From a virus, in the IMG/VR virus record IMGVR_UViG_3300031772_000169, positions 1 through 32,566 of that record: a stretch of DNA of 32,566 nt. One strand, given 5' to 3'. Within the stretch, counting starts at the first letter, position 1, and the number at the start of each line of letters is the position of its first letter. The position numbers and the translations under genes are program-made. This document shows, piece by piece, positions 21,238 to 27,572 of this stretch. The notes below the pieces were generated by a model, which was not told where the DNA came from, did no database searches, and was given only the letters and a program-made list of their open reading frames with translations.

Positions 21238-22656
21238 TTAGTTTATTCTCCTCCTTCCGCTTAGATTTACTGTCTCTTGATCAAGACTCGCGGGGATGGT
21301 TCTTTGTTTTGCCCATTGCCTCAAGGCTCCAATTTTATCCGCCATGCTTTGGGATAAGGGCATAACATAGGCTTCTGCTTCCTTGATGGTGGTTTGCATC
21401 ATGGCTGCGATACGGCATAGGCTCTTTATCTCCGCTCCGCTCCATCCTTCGGTGGTAGTGGGTTCCCCTTCAACATGATATTGATGTTGATAAAGGTCTA
21501 AGATGATTTTCCGCTCGCGGCTTGTAGGCAAGTCAACAAAGAAAATAGCATCCCATCGCTCAGCGCGTAGGAATTCGGGGGGTATTTTGGTAATGTCATT
21601 GCAGGTAGCAATAACAAACACTCGGCTTTTATGATCGTTTAGCCAGGTCAAGAAAGTCCCAAATACTCGGCTTCCGGTTCCTCCGTCTGTCTGTCCGCTC
21701 GATTGAATACCGCTTAAACCTTTTTCTATCTCGTCGATAAAGAGAATGCAGGGGCTAAAGGCGTCGATTATCTTGAGTGCTTCGCGGATTCTACTTTCGC
21801 TCTCTCCCACCAGGCTTCCAAACATACGGCCAAAGTCGAGACCCGCGGTGGGGATGCCCAGGGCTTTTCCTAATCCCTTGGCAAAATGGCTCTTGCCAGT
21901 TCCTGGAGTCCCAAGCAATAACACTCCTTTGGCTAAAGGGCTGCGGGCTATCTTAAGGCAAAATTGCTTGAGGTTGTCTAATCCTCCCAAGTTCTCTAAG
22001 GTCTCGTCGTAGTTCTCAAGCATAAGGCTCGCGTTCTTCCTGATAAGCTGTGTTTTCTGCTCGACGATTACGGCGGGGTCAAACTTCTTCTTAGTTACTA
22101 GAGATAGGGCCAGCGCGTTTTCAAACTCGAATGAGGTCAAACCTTTCGCGGCTTCTAAGATAAGGTCGGTCTCTTCTTCGGTGGGCATGGGCATCTTGGC
22201 GGAGTCTGCCATATACATGAGAGTTTTTTTCAAGGTCTCTTTATCCGGTAGATCGAAGTTTAAGACGGTGAAAACTTTTTCAAGCTCGGTGGGGATTTCG
22301 ACGATGGGCGCTAATACAATGATCGTTTTTCCGTTTGCCTTGTAAAGATCCACAAGGTTTAAAACTTCTTGAATATTTTCTATTACTTTGATGTATCTAT
22401 GGAAATTGTGAAGGAAAAGAATCGCCCTTCCTTCCCCTGTTGCTCCGGTGGCTAAAAAGCCAATGGCTTTCAGCGGATCCGGTTCTTCCTTCTTAAAGGG
22501 GCCTTTTACCGCTCTAAATCCTTGCTGGCAATCCCACTGAAAAGGCTTGTAGCCTGCTTGGGCTGCTTCCTCTCCCCACTCGCTCACAGTCCTTTGAGAC
22601 TCGCTCGTTTGTACCCATAGGGCGGGGAAGCCCGCTCTTAAGTGTTCTATAAACAT
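21238..22656 (-). CDS. Ycf46-type AAA+ ATPase
   Basis: 472 residues from ATG at 22656, after AGGAGGAAGTAAAGATT. Residues 1-140 are a degenerate N-terminal ATPase-like domain ('AILFLHNFHRYI', 'TIIVLAPIVEIPTELEK'), typical of chloroplast/cyanobacterial Ycf46. The active domain has Walker A GTPGTGKS (249-256), Walker B ILFIDE (304-309), sensor Asn353 and 'LRAERWDAIFFVDLP' with arginine-finger candidates at 364-367. Cellular Ycf46 function is poorly known; AAA+ rings remodel proteins or complexes. Downstream come a zinc ribbon, DUF1257 and DUF2997. Confidence 0.9.
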   Translation of the reverse strand: MFIEHLRAGFPALWVQTSESQRTVSEWGEEAAQAGYKPFQWDCQQGFRAVKGPFKKEEPDPLKAIGFLATGATGEGRAILFLHNFHRYIKVIENIQEVLNLVDLYKANGKTIIVLAPIVEIPTELEKVFTVLNFDLPDKETLKKTLMYMADSAKMPMPTEEETDLILEAAKGLTSFEFENALALSLVTKKKFDPAVIVEQKTQLIRKNASLMLENYDETLENLGGLDNLKQFCLKIARSPLAKGVLLLGTPGTGKSHFAKGLGKALGIPTAGLDFGRMFGSLVGESESRIREALKIIDAFSPCILFIDEIEKGLSGIQSSGQTDGGTGSRVFGTFLTWLNDHKSRVFVIATCNDITKIPPEFLRAERWDAIFFVDLPTSRERKIILDLYQHQYHVEGEPTTTEGWSGAEIKSLCRIAAMMQTTIKEAEAYVMPLSQSMADKIGALRQWAKQRTIPASLDQETVNLSGRRRIN

Positions 22657-22846
22657 AATCTTTACTTCCTCCTTTCTTGGCCTCTTCGCACTCAATAGCT
22701 AATTCTCCATCAGGGCCAATTTTCTGGAGTATGCTTTTTAGGTGATCTTTCCATTTTCGATCAGTGGATACAACTTGCCCAACTTCATACTTATCGCGAA
22801 CTGTGTAATAGATTTCTATCCAGTCTTCTTTTGTTAGATTAAGCAT
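22514..22846 (-). CDS. Small phage protein with tail overlapping the ATPase gene
   Basis: ATG at 22846 lies after AAGAAATG-type sequence; residues 1-60 include 'MLNLTKEDWIEIYYTVRDKY' and 'WKDHLKSILQKIGPDGELAI', resembling short phage proteins of the type 'L...dW.EIYYal..K........W..HL..I..kIGPDG'. These usually end soon after GPDG. Here the frame continues about 50 residues, the last 143 nt being inside the ATPase gene in another frame. The tail may be a consequence of a lost stop or frameshift. Confidence 0.6.
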   Translation of the reverse strand: MLNLTKEDWIEIYYTVRDKYEVGQVVSTDRKWKDHLKSILQKIGPDGELAIECEEAKKGGSKDYVYRTLKSGLPRPMGTNERVSKDCERVGRGSSPSRLQAFSVGLPARI

Positions 22847-22866
22847 TTCTTGATCTTTCCTCCCGC

Positions 22867-23049
22867 TCAAGCCGTGGCCTCTTTCCCGTGCGTCAAGTAA
22901 TACGGCATTACTAACTGGGCCGCGCAATAGTCACAGATTTCTTTTTTCTGTTCGGCGCCCACTTTCACGGCGTCCTCTATACCGGATACTTCCGTAGGCT
23001 CGAATTGGACGTGGCCACATCGTCGCATAGTCACAATGATCAACTTCAT
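22867..23049 (-). CDS. Hypothetical protein with Cys motif, 60 aa
   Basis: ATG at 23049 follows GGGAGGAAAAA. The product 'MKLIIVTMRRCGHVQFEPTE' has a CGH, and later 'KKEICDYCAAQL' with CxxC, so one zinc-binding site may form from these residues. This resembles small phage proteins that begin with a CGH-type zinc half-site and later carry CxxC. Function unknown. Confidence 0.7.
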   Translation of the reverse strand: MKLIIVTMRRCGHVQFEPTEVSGIEDAVKVGAEQKKEICDYCAAQLVMPYYLTHGKEATA

Positions 23050-23059
23050 TTTTTCCTCC

Positions 23060-23164
23060 CTAAAAAGACGAAAATTTAAGCGCTGTCTTCGCCATTACCC
23101 AAAGGATTATAAACAAAGGAAAGCATACCCCGAGAATGGCTATAGTCCATTGGATCAACTTCAT
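23060..23164 (-). CDS. Single-span membrane peptide, 34 aa
   Basis: ATG at 23164 overlaps the upstream TGA as ATGA. The peptide is almost entirely one hydrophobic helix: 'IQWTIAILGVCFPLFIILWV', then a short basic end. Its stop lies in the ribosome binding region of the next gene. It could be a small inner-membrane regulator or a spacer peptide; no function can be assigned. Confidence 0.55.
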   Translation of the reverse strand: MKLIQWTIAILGVCFPLFIILWVMAKTALKFSSF

Positions 23165-23424
23165 ATCGCGGCCTCCTCGCTTCCGTTTCCCTTGTTCTTC
23201 TCGATAACAAGGGCCTCGACCATTTCTTTTTCCAGACGATCTAAGACTTGATTGGGTGGATTTTCAAGATTTGCAAGCTCTTGTTCCTGGTCTGCGATTA
23301 TTTCCCCAAGTTCGCGCTTTTCGTCGATGGCTGCGCAGAGAGGACAAAAATCCTCGGCGAAGATAACCACGGCCTGCAGGTGCTCTTGGCATGTTCTCAA
23401 CTCCAAAGTGGCTTTGATGGTCAT
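23161..23424 (-). CDS. Hypothetical coiled-coil protein with CxxC, 87 aa
   Basis: ATG at 23424 follows AAGGAAAGGAACCCT. 'RTCQEHLQAVVIFAEDFCPLC' (split at 11-30) carries Cys12, Cys27 and Cys30 plus His15, a possible zinc site; then 'EIIADQEQELANLENP' and following residues form a coiled coil. Small proteins with a CPLC site and a coiled coil are common in phages. No function known. Confidence 0.65.
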   Translation of the reverse strand: MTIKATLELRTCQEHLQAVVIFAEDFCPLCAAIDEKRELGEIIADQEQELANLENPPNQVLDRLEKEMVEALVIEKNKGNGSEEAAI

Positions 23425-23437
23425 AGGGTTCCTTTCC

Positions 23438-23671
23438 TTAAATTATTCGGTCAATGACTGTTCCTGATATTCTTTCCGACTTGATGATCTTCCGCCAAAA
23501 GTCCACGGTGTTCCAATACTCTTTGGCTTCCCGATAATTCTTCTCATAACATTCTGAGCATTCAACCCAAGCATCTAACTCCATGGCGGTCATGGCTCCA
23601 TTTTTAGCCTGGATTTCAATTTCCACGGGCTTTCCACAACACCAACATTCAACCTCTATTTTTATTGTCAC
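23438..23671 (-). CDS. Zinc-finger-like small protein, 77 aa (GTG start)
   Basis: GTG at 23671 follows AAGGAGAGAAAGTC. CWCC at 9-12 and CSEC at 38-41 give a likely zinc-binding site in a beta-rich N-terminal half; the C-terminal half is helical ('EYWNTVDFWRKIIK'). It probably binds nucleic acid or a protein partner. Family unknown. Confidence 0.65.
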   Translation of the reverse strand: MTIKIEVECWCCGKPVEIEIQAKNGAMTAMELDAWVECSECYEKNYREAKEYWNTVDFWRKIIKSERISGTVIDRII

Positions 23672-23738
23672 GACTTTCTCTCCTTCCGAAGGTTAGAATC
23701 ACAACTCCGACGATTAAGGCAATAATGATGGCCTGCAA
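23649..23738 (-). CDS. Possible 29-aa membrane peptide (TTG start)
   Basis: TTG at 23738 follows AAGGAGATAGT; the frame codes 'MQAIIIALIVGVVILTFGRR' and a polar tail, overlapping the GTG-started zinc-finger gene by 23 nt. One hydrophobic helix followed by Arg-Arg fits a tiny membrane protein. Size and start codon make it tentative. Confidence 0.42.
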   Translation of the reverse strand: MQAIIIALIVGVVILTFGRRESRDNKNRG

Positions 23739-23755
23739 ACTATCTCCTTCTTTCT

Positions 23756-24229
23756 TTAGACTAACCTTGGCTGGCCATTGGCCTGAGTTGGCTTTATTAG
23801 ACCAGCTTCAGTAAAGGAAGAATACTTCCCGTCAATCCCAAGGATGATATGATCCAATAATCTTATGCCCAGAAGGGCCAAAGCATTTTCAATTACTGAG
23901 GTTAAGTTCTTGTCATCCAACGAGGGTCCCGGATCTCCGCTTGGATGGTTATGGACGAGCACCACGCTCGCGGCGCCAGCTAAAAGAGTATGCTTCGCTA
24001 TCTCGCGGGGATAGATGATGGATCGGTCAATACTGCCTGGCTGGATGGTAATCCCTAATAGATGGTTTCTCTGGTCCAGGTAGATGACTATCATTTTCTC
24101 TATGTCTGAATTCTGAAGTTCGTGGGCGAAGGCGACCACCGTTTCAGGGGAATTCAGGGTGCGGTGTGCGTCATAAGGGAAGTCAGGCTCTTTAATTCTT
24201 CTGCTCTCTAACCGATACGCAAAGCTCAT
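23756..24229 (-). CDS. RadC-family JAB/MPN domain protein
   Basis: 157 residues. 'VVLVHNHPSGDPGPSLDD' holds the JAMM metal motif: His93, His95, Ser97 and Asp106, with an upstream 'ERE'-like Glu provided by 'YPREIAKH'. The C-terminus 'LLGIRLLDHIILG' is the usual RadC strand. Only the JAB domain is present; the N-terminal HhH domain of cellular RadC is missing, as in most phage and plasmid copies. Biochemical function is unsettled. It starts by a TAATG overlap. Confidence 0.9.
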   Translation of the reverse strand: MSFAYRLESRRIKEPDFPYDAHRTLNSPETVVAFAHELQNSDIEKMIVIYLDQRNHLLGITIQPGSIDRSIIYPREIAKHTLLAGAASVVLVHNHPSGDPGPSLDDKNLTSVIENALALLGIRLLDHIILGIDGKYSSFTEAGLIKPTQANGQPRLV

Positions 24230-24506
24230 TACTCTTGGCCTCCTTCCATGGCTAAATTCTTTTCAAGCTCGTCCATGGCGTCTGCTGCGGCCTTCTCGAT
24301 GGCCTCGTCGCTCAGGAATTCCTTGTAATCCCGCTCTCAAGGAAATCGATCAGCGCCCAAAGATTGGAGTCAAGCTCCTGGATCTCGTTGATGGTTAGCT
24401 GCGGTAATTCTACGTTGCTGTACTCTGGGTTTTTTAACAGGATGTCGCGGATCTTCGCGGCGCCCTCCAGAATCGAGTGTAAATATCTTGGTTCTATTTT
24501 TGGCAT
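24229..24506 (-). pseudogene. Frameshifted (or recoded) small helical protein
   Basis: ATG at 24506 follows AGGAGGATTCAGGGCC. Frame 1 codes 'PQLTINEIQELDSNLWALID' then FLE and, after GAGAG, runs to a stop at 24312 (64 aa). In another frame the DNA continues from the same point as ERDYKEFLSDEAIEKAAADA and an acidic end, stopping at 24229 in contact with radC. Removing the two bases GA from GAGAG (24334-24338) fuses both into one coherent protein of about 91 aa. A mutation, sequencing error or programmed -2/+1 shift could explain it. Confidence 0.6.
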
Positions 24507-24548
24507 GGCCCTGAATCCTCCTTCTTGGGGATATTTTCTTTGTTTTTA

Positions 24549-24581
24549 TATATAGCAAACCGCGTGCCAGAAGTCCACTTC
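24549..24581 (-). promoter_or_regulatory. Candidate promoter and operator of the right-hand leftward operon
   Basis: Minus strand: TGGACT (24577-24572), a 17-nt spacer, TATATA (24554-24549), about 30 nt before the ribosome binding site of the first gene. GAAGT-CC-ACTTC (24570-24581) overlaps the -35 box and may bind a regulator. A further inverted repeat ATTCAT-TGGTT-ATGAAT lies at 24617-24633. Confidence 0.55.
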
Positions 24582-24810
24582 CAGTGTAAAATAATCATCA
24601 AAAGTTTATCAGTATAATTCATTGGTTATGAATGATTTAAATCGAAGGCGATGAAATACTTCACCAAGAGTGTTCAAGGGTGGCAAAAAATGTCCATTTT
24701 TGTCTGTAAAATGTCAATTATGGAAGAGGATTAGACTATGAACGGGTAGGAACTGATGGTATTGAAGAGGATAAAATAGGAAAGGCCAATGATTATGCTT
24801 TATTGGCTTA

Positions 24811-24872
24811 TACTCTATGATACCCTATAGATAGTCTATCGATAGTCTATGATACTCTATCGATAGTGTATA
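24811..24872. repeat. Six tandem 10-11 bp iterons
   Basis: The consensus TA(C/G)(T/C)CTAT(C)GA is repeated six times head to tail: 24811, 24821, 24832, 24843, 24853 and a partial at 24864. Unit lengths of 10 or 11 bp put the copies on one face of the helix. Two contain the palindrome CTATCGATAG. Such arrays bind replication initiators or partition proteins. Confidence 0.75.
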
Positions 24873-24942
24873 TTTTGCAACATAGGAATTGCCGTATTTG
24901 ACAAAAAAGTGTAGCAATTTGCCACATGAGGCATTTTGCCCC

Positions 24943-24951
24943 TGTGGATAA
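24943..24951 (-). promoter_or_regulatory. Perfect DnaA box
   Basis: TGTGGATAA on the plus strand is TTATCCACA on the minus strand, the consensus DnaA box, between the two iteron clusters in AT-rich DNA. A chance single match is possible, but the company of iterons supports an origin. Confidence 0.6.
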
Positions 24952-25064
24952 GTCCTGTAAAAAAAAGACCAGCACGAGCGAAAAAAAATCAGTCAGGATT
25001 TTTCGTTTAGGGGAACTTGGCATCATGAAGTCACGTTCTTTAAAGAAATCAACAAGAAAGGCGA

Positions 25065-25118
25065 TAGAGTATCGATAGTCTATCGATACCCTTCTTATTC
25101 TTATTCTTATTCTTATGT
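25065..25118. repeat. Second iteron cluster and TTATTC tract
   Basis: TAGAGTATCGA and TAGTCTATCGA stand in tandem at 25065-25086; the second is identical to the copy at 24832-24842. TACCC follows, then TTATTC three times and a partial copy (25095-25118), an AT-rich hexamer tract suited to strand opening. Together with the first cluster and the DnaA box this gives the classical parts of an origin. Confidence 0.7.
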
Positions 25119-25382
25119 ATTTAGTTCTTTCTTTATGAACCTTTCTTTCTTGTCAGCTCGAAAAGGCTCAAGTCTAAATCGGCGAAACGAAAACGTCTGA
25201 TAATAGTTAAACTGTAAACTTCAGATGTAAACTTTAGAGTGGCCGGCGAAACGAGAAGCCTTACAATCGATATCGGATACCGAATGGCTGTCACCCACGC
25301 ACTTTGCCTCCAAAGGATGACAAGGCCAGCTTTCCAAAGTCCCGTCCTGGACGATTCTACGAGCCTGGCTTTTGACAGCTCC

Positions 25383-25525
25383 AGGTCTAGGCCCAGGTCC
25401 GGGCCCAGGTCCAGGTCCAAACCAAGCTTTATGTCCATAGCCTGCAGGTCTAGGCCCAGGTCTAGGCCCAGGTCCGGGCCCAGGTCCAGGTCCAAACCAA
25501 GCTTTATGTCCATAGCCTGCAGGTC
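25383..25525. repeat. GC-rich 75-bp tandem repeat built of 12-mers
   Basis: The block ending GTCCATAGCCTGC recurs with a 75-nt period (25383-25444 and 25445-25519), the second copy having one extra AGGTCTAGGCCC unit. Within it, AGGTC(T/C)(A/G)GGCCC 12-mers repeat. Because both periods are multiples of three, frames on both strands remain open (Gly/Leu/Asp-rich one way, Arg/Ser/Pro-rich the other), but no start signal supports a gene. Possible protein-binding or packaging site, or replication-slippage product. Confidence 0.75.
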
Positions 25526-26130
25526 TCACTCCCGGCTCGATGAGGGCTTGGCCCTGAATCCCGCGTCCTTTGGCGTGTTAGTTTTACAACATTCAACCCT
25601 TTTCCTCTATTAGATTTGCCTTCATGCCCATCCAACCCACAAAAATAGGGCAGGGTAGGGGCATGAGTCATCAAGGCCCGGGGAAGAGGGAGAGGGCCAA
25701 TGGTTCTACTCCCTCTCAAGCACATGAACACCCCTTTTTATAATTTTTCCTCTCAATTCTGCAAATAATCATTTTTGATTATCTATCGACCCCGTTTTTC
25801 CCCCAGGTAACGATTTCCGTTACTATTTGCAACTCCCAGTTTAAAAATATCTCCATTCCTCGACTTCCGGTACTGTTTTTCTCTTATTTATAAAATTTTC
25901 CCCTTCACTTATTAAGATTTGCAGGTATTTTGTCGCAAGTTCTGTCGCAAGTCTGTTTTTCCCCCTAATCATCACCTAAATTCTCCGGTTTCCGCTTAAT
26001 CCTTGCCGTCAAGGTGACACTATCGACCTCTTCCGCGTCTCTTTTTACGTCCGGAAGGTTAAAGTCTCGCCTAAATCGATCTGGCTGATTCACGATCGAT
26101 GTATTTTTAAAATTTTCCTCAAAATAATTC
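25526..26130. other. Gene-free control region with inverted and direct repeats
   Basis: No convincing gene. Visible structure: ATAATCA-TTTT-TGATTAT (25765-25782), GTAACG-ATTTC-CGTTAC (25807-25823), and TGTCGCAAGT twice with a 12-nt period (25931, 25943). GTAAACTTCAGATG occurs at 25214-25227 and again at 26194-26207, inside the start of the small membrane gene. These are plausible operators for the late operon or binding sites for packaging or replication proteins. Confidence 0.5.
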
Positions 26131-26159
26131 GTGACAAATCCAATGAAAGAGTGTATCAG
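26131..26159 (+). promoter_or_regulatory. Candidate promoter of the packaging/structural operon
   Basis: GTGACA at 26131-26136, a 17-nt spacer and TATCAG at 26154-26159; the transcript would start near 26166, just before the first small gene. Five of six bases match at -35 and four of six at -10. A phage late activator might be needed. Confidence 0.45.
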
Positions 26160-26183
26160 GAGATTATATTGATTACATTTACG

Positions 26184-26303
26184 ATGAATCGCGGTAAACT
26201 TCAGATGGAAAATTGGGGTCAGGACAGACCGAGAGATTCGATGTGGGATTTAGTGGTCTTTGTGGCGATTATGTGCCTGATCTTATGGGTCGTAAGGGGG
26301 TAA
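26184..26303 (+). CDS. Small membrane protein, 39 aa
   Basis: The frame MNRGKLQMENWGQDRPRDS continues with 'MWDLVVFVAIMCLILWVVRG', one clear transmembrane helix after a polar N-terminus. Start options are ATG 26184, ATG 26205, ATG 26241, or TTG 26169, the last with AGGAG at good spacing. It precedes the packaging genes. Function unknown; a holin-like role cannot be judged from one helix. Confidence 0.5.
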   Translation: MNRGKLQMENWGQDRPRDSMWDLVVFVAIMCLILWVVRG

Positions 26304-26309
26304 AAGTAT

Positions 26310-26669
26310 CTGAGAACGACGGCCAAACACTTCGAAGAGTTCAAGACGGAGTTCTTGCGATGGCAAAACTACTTCGGATGTATGGATTGGGAAATAATCT
26401 TCGAATGGAAGCCACTGGAAGATGCGGACGCAGAGATTCATTGGGATATCGCAGGGAAAATGGCCACGGTCCGTCTCAACACCATATTGGAGCGGGGAGA
26501 TCCCAAATTTGCAGCCTTTCACGAGGCGGTCGAACTCTGGTTGGCTCCACTTCGATATATGTGCAAAGCGCGATTCATAGATTTCGACACGATGAATCAG
26601 GAATTCCATGGGATCGTCCGGTTCATCGAGAATCGGTTTTATCCGCTGATCAAAGGAGGGGGGAAGTGA
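26310..26669 (+). CDS. HExxE-containing phage protein upstream of terminase
   Basis: The coherent reading frame opens at 26304 with KYLRTTAKHFEEFKTEF, then 'WQNYFGCMDWEIIFEWKPLE', 'ATVRLNTILERGDP', 'FAAFHEAVELWLAPL' and 'HGIVRFIENRFYP'. The His-Glu-Ala-Val-Glu in a helix and general layout recall a phage family found near terminase genes and resembling small metallopeptidases. No ATG is available: CTG 26310 (8 nt after AAGGGGG) or TTG 26355 are candidates, and I chose CTG because the N-terminal part looks coding. The stop overlaps the next GTG. Confidence 0.65.
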   Translation: MRTTAKHFEEFKTEFLRWQNYFGCMDWEIIFEWKPLEDADAEIHWDIAGKMATVRLNTILERGDPKFAAFHEAVELWLAPLRYMCKARFIDFDTMNQEFHGIVRFIENRFYPLIKGGGK

Positions 26670-26920
26670 ACGGTAAGCGGGCGCGAGAACTTCGCAAGGC
26701 TGTTTACGGGAAAAGGTACATTCGGCAAACCGAATTCCTTAACCCGGCCATGGCCTACGACATGACAAACGTGAAACTCCAGGAGAAGGCCGTCGGTATT
26801 GACTTAGAGACTTTCTTGCCCATCAAGGTCAAGACCATCGTGGATGCCACGGTGATCTGCATCGGGCCCCGGGCAAAGTATCAGGAGTTGAAGAAAAATG
26901 CGGGCACCCGCCGAGCCTAA
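26666..26920 (+). CDS. Conserved phage protein preceding terminase, 84 aa (GTG start)
   Basis: GTG at 26666 follows AAAGGAGGGGGGAA and overlaps the previous stop (GTGA). The product starts 'MNGKRARELRKAVYGKRYIR', then 'KVKTIVDATVICIGPRAKYQ' and ends basic. The frame stays open far upstream, but that part is the shadow of the preceding gene. Short proteins starting 'ngKeAR.LRk.vYG' and ending 'R..Yq..Kk' commonly precede phage terminase genes. Function unknown. Confidence 0.75.
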   Translation: MNGKRARELRKAVYGKRYIRQTEFLNPAMAYDMTNVKLQEKAVGIDLETFLPIKVKTIVDATVICIGPRAKYQELKKNAGTRRA

Positions 26921-27572
26921 AAAACTTATGCGTCCCCTGATCCCGGAAGTTATTGCCGATGAGGGCAAATCGACGGCTTTGGTTCAAGTGGGGCGGTCAG
27001 CCGCAGTATTAGCAGCCGCCGCCCTGATCAAAAAAGGGAAGCCCTGGGATTTCTTGGAGCAAGAGAAAGCCTTCGAATTTTATTTTAATCTTGGAGAAAA
27101 ACGAACTCTCGATCAAGTTGCAAAAAAGTTAAAAGTTCCCATCGCCTCAGTTGAGAATTGGAAGGAAGAATACCATTGGGACGCCAATCTTAGAGTTAAA
27201 ACTTTTATGGGGGAAATGCGGCCAAGCCTTCAAGAGGCAAAAGAAGCAAACGATTTATTACTTCATAGAATGACCATGCCGGAGTTGGAAGAGATAAAAA
27301 TAGAAAGTGGGAGATTGAAACCGGGTCGAAGATTAATTGACTCTGAAAATCGCTTGCCCATTCCGCCCAAACGGGTATTAAACCCCGTTTACGCAGGATC
27401 AAAAGCCCTATCTGATATTATTGGGAATTATAAAGATCTAAAGACTCTGGCCTACGATGAACGCGACAAAGAAATAGCCATAGCAGAGTCGTTAAGGGGC
27501 AAAGTTGAAGATGAGTCTGGCAAGGGTCCAAAGAATATAGTTCAAGTCAACGTCCAAGTCATAAAATCATGA
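26898..27572 (+). CDS. terS: Terminase small subunit
   Basis: 224 residues. A helix-turn-helix lies at about 73-100: 'RTLDQVAKKLKVPIASVENW' followed by 'KEEYHWDANL', the Trp-rich pattern of phage terminase small subunits, which recognise the packaging site and regulate the large subunit. The C-terminal third is charged and ends 'NIVQVNVQVIKS', a strand seen at the C-terminus of many small terminases. It overlaps the next gene by 4 nt (ATGA). AGGAG lies 11 nt upstream of the ATG. Confidence 0.8.
   Translation: MRAPAEPKKLMRPLIPEVIADEGKSTALVQVGRSAAVLAAAALIKKGKPWDFLEQEKAFEFYFNLGEKRTLDQVAKKLKVPIASVENWKEEYHWDANLRVKTFMGEMRPSLQEAKEANDLLLHRMTMPELEEIKIESGRLKPGRRLIDSENRLPIPPKRVLNPVYAGSKALSDIIGNYKDLKTLAYDERDKEIAIAESLRGKVEDESGKGPKNIVQVNVQVIKS

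Noticed and set aside
25133-25513. Minus-strand frame coding Gly-Leu-Asp repeats that could suggest a calcium-binding repeat protein
   Set aside because: The open frame follows from 12- and 75-nt repeats, all frames are open there, and there is no ribosome binding site; the non-repeat part has no gene-like character.
24811-25525. CRISPR array
   Set aside because: The repeats are contiguous or nearly so, without unique spacers of regular length, and no cas genes are present.
25239-25613. Plus-strand Arg/Ser/Pro-rich frame across the same repeats
   Set aside because: Same repeat artefact, no start signal, low-complexity composition.
25504-25731. Minus-strand frame of 75 codons in the control region
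   Set aside because: Composition is unlike the other genes, no ribosome binding site, and it overlaps the repeat block.
26213-26665. Upstream extension of the gene at 26666-26920 (a 235-codon frame)
   Set aside because: This part is the shadow of the HExxE gene in another frame; a strong ribosome binding site and GTGA overlap place the true start at 26666.
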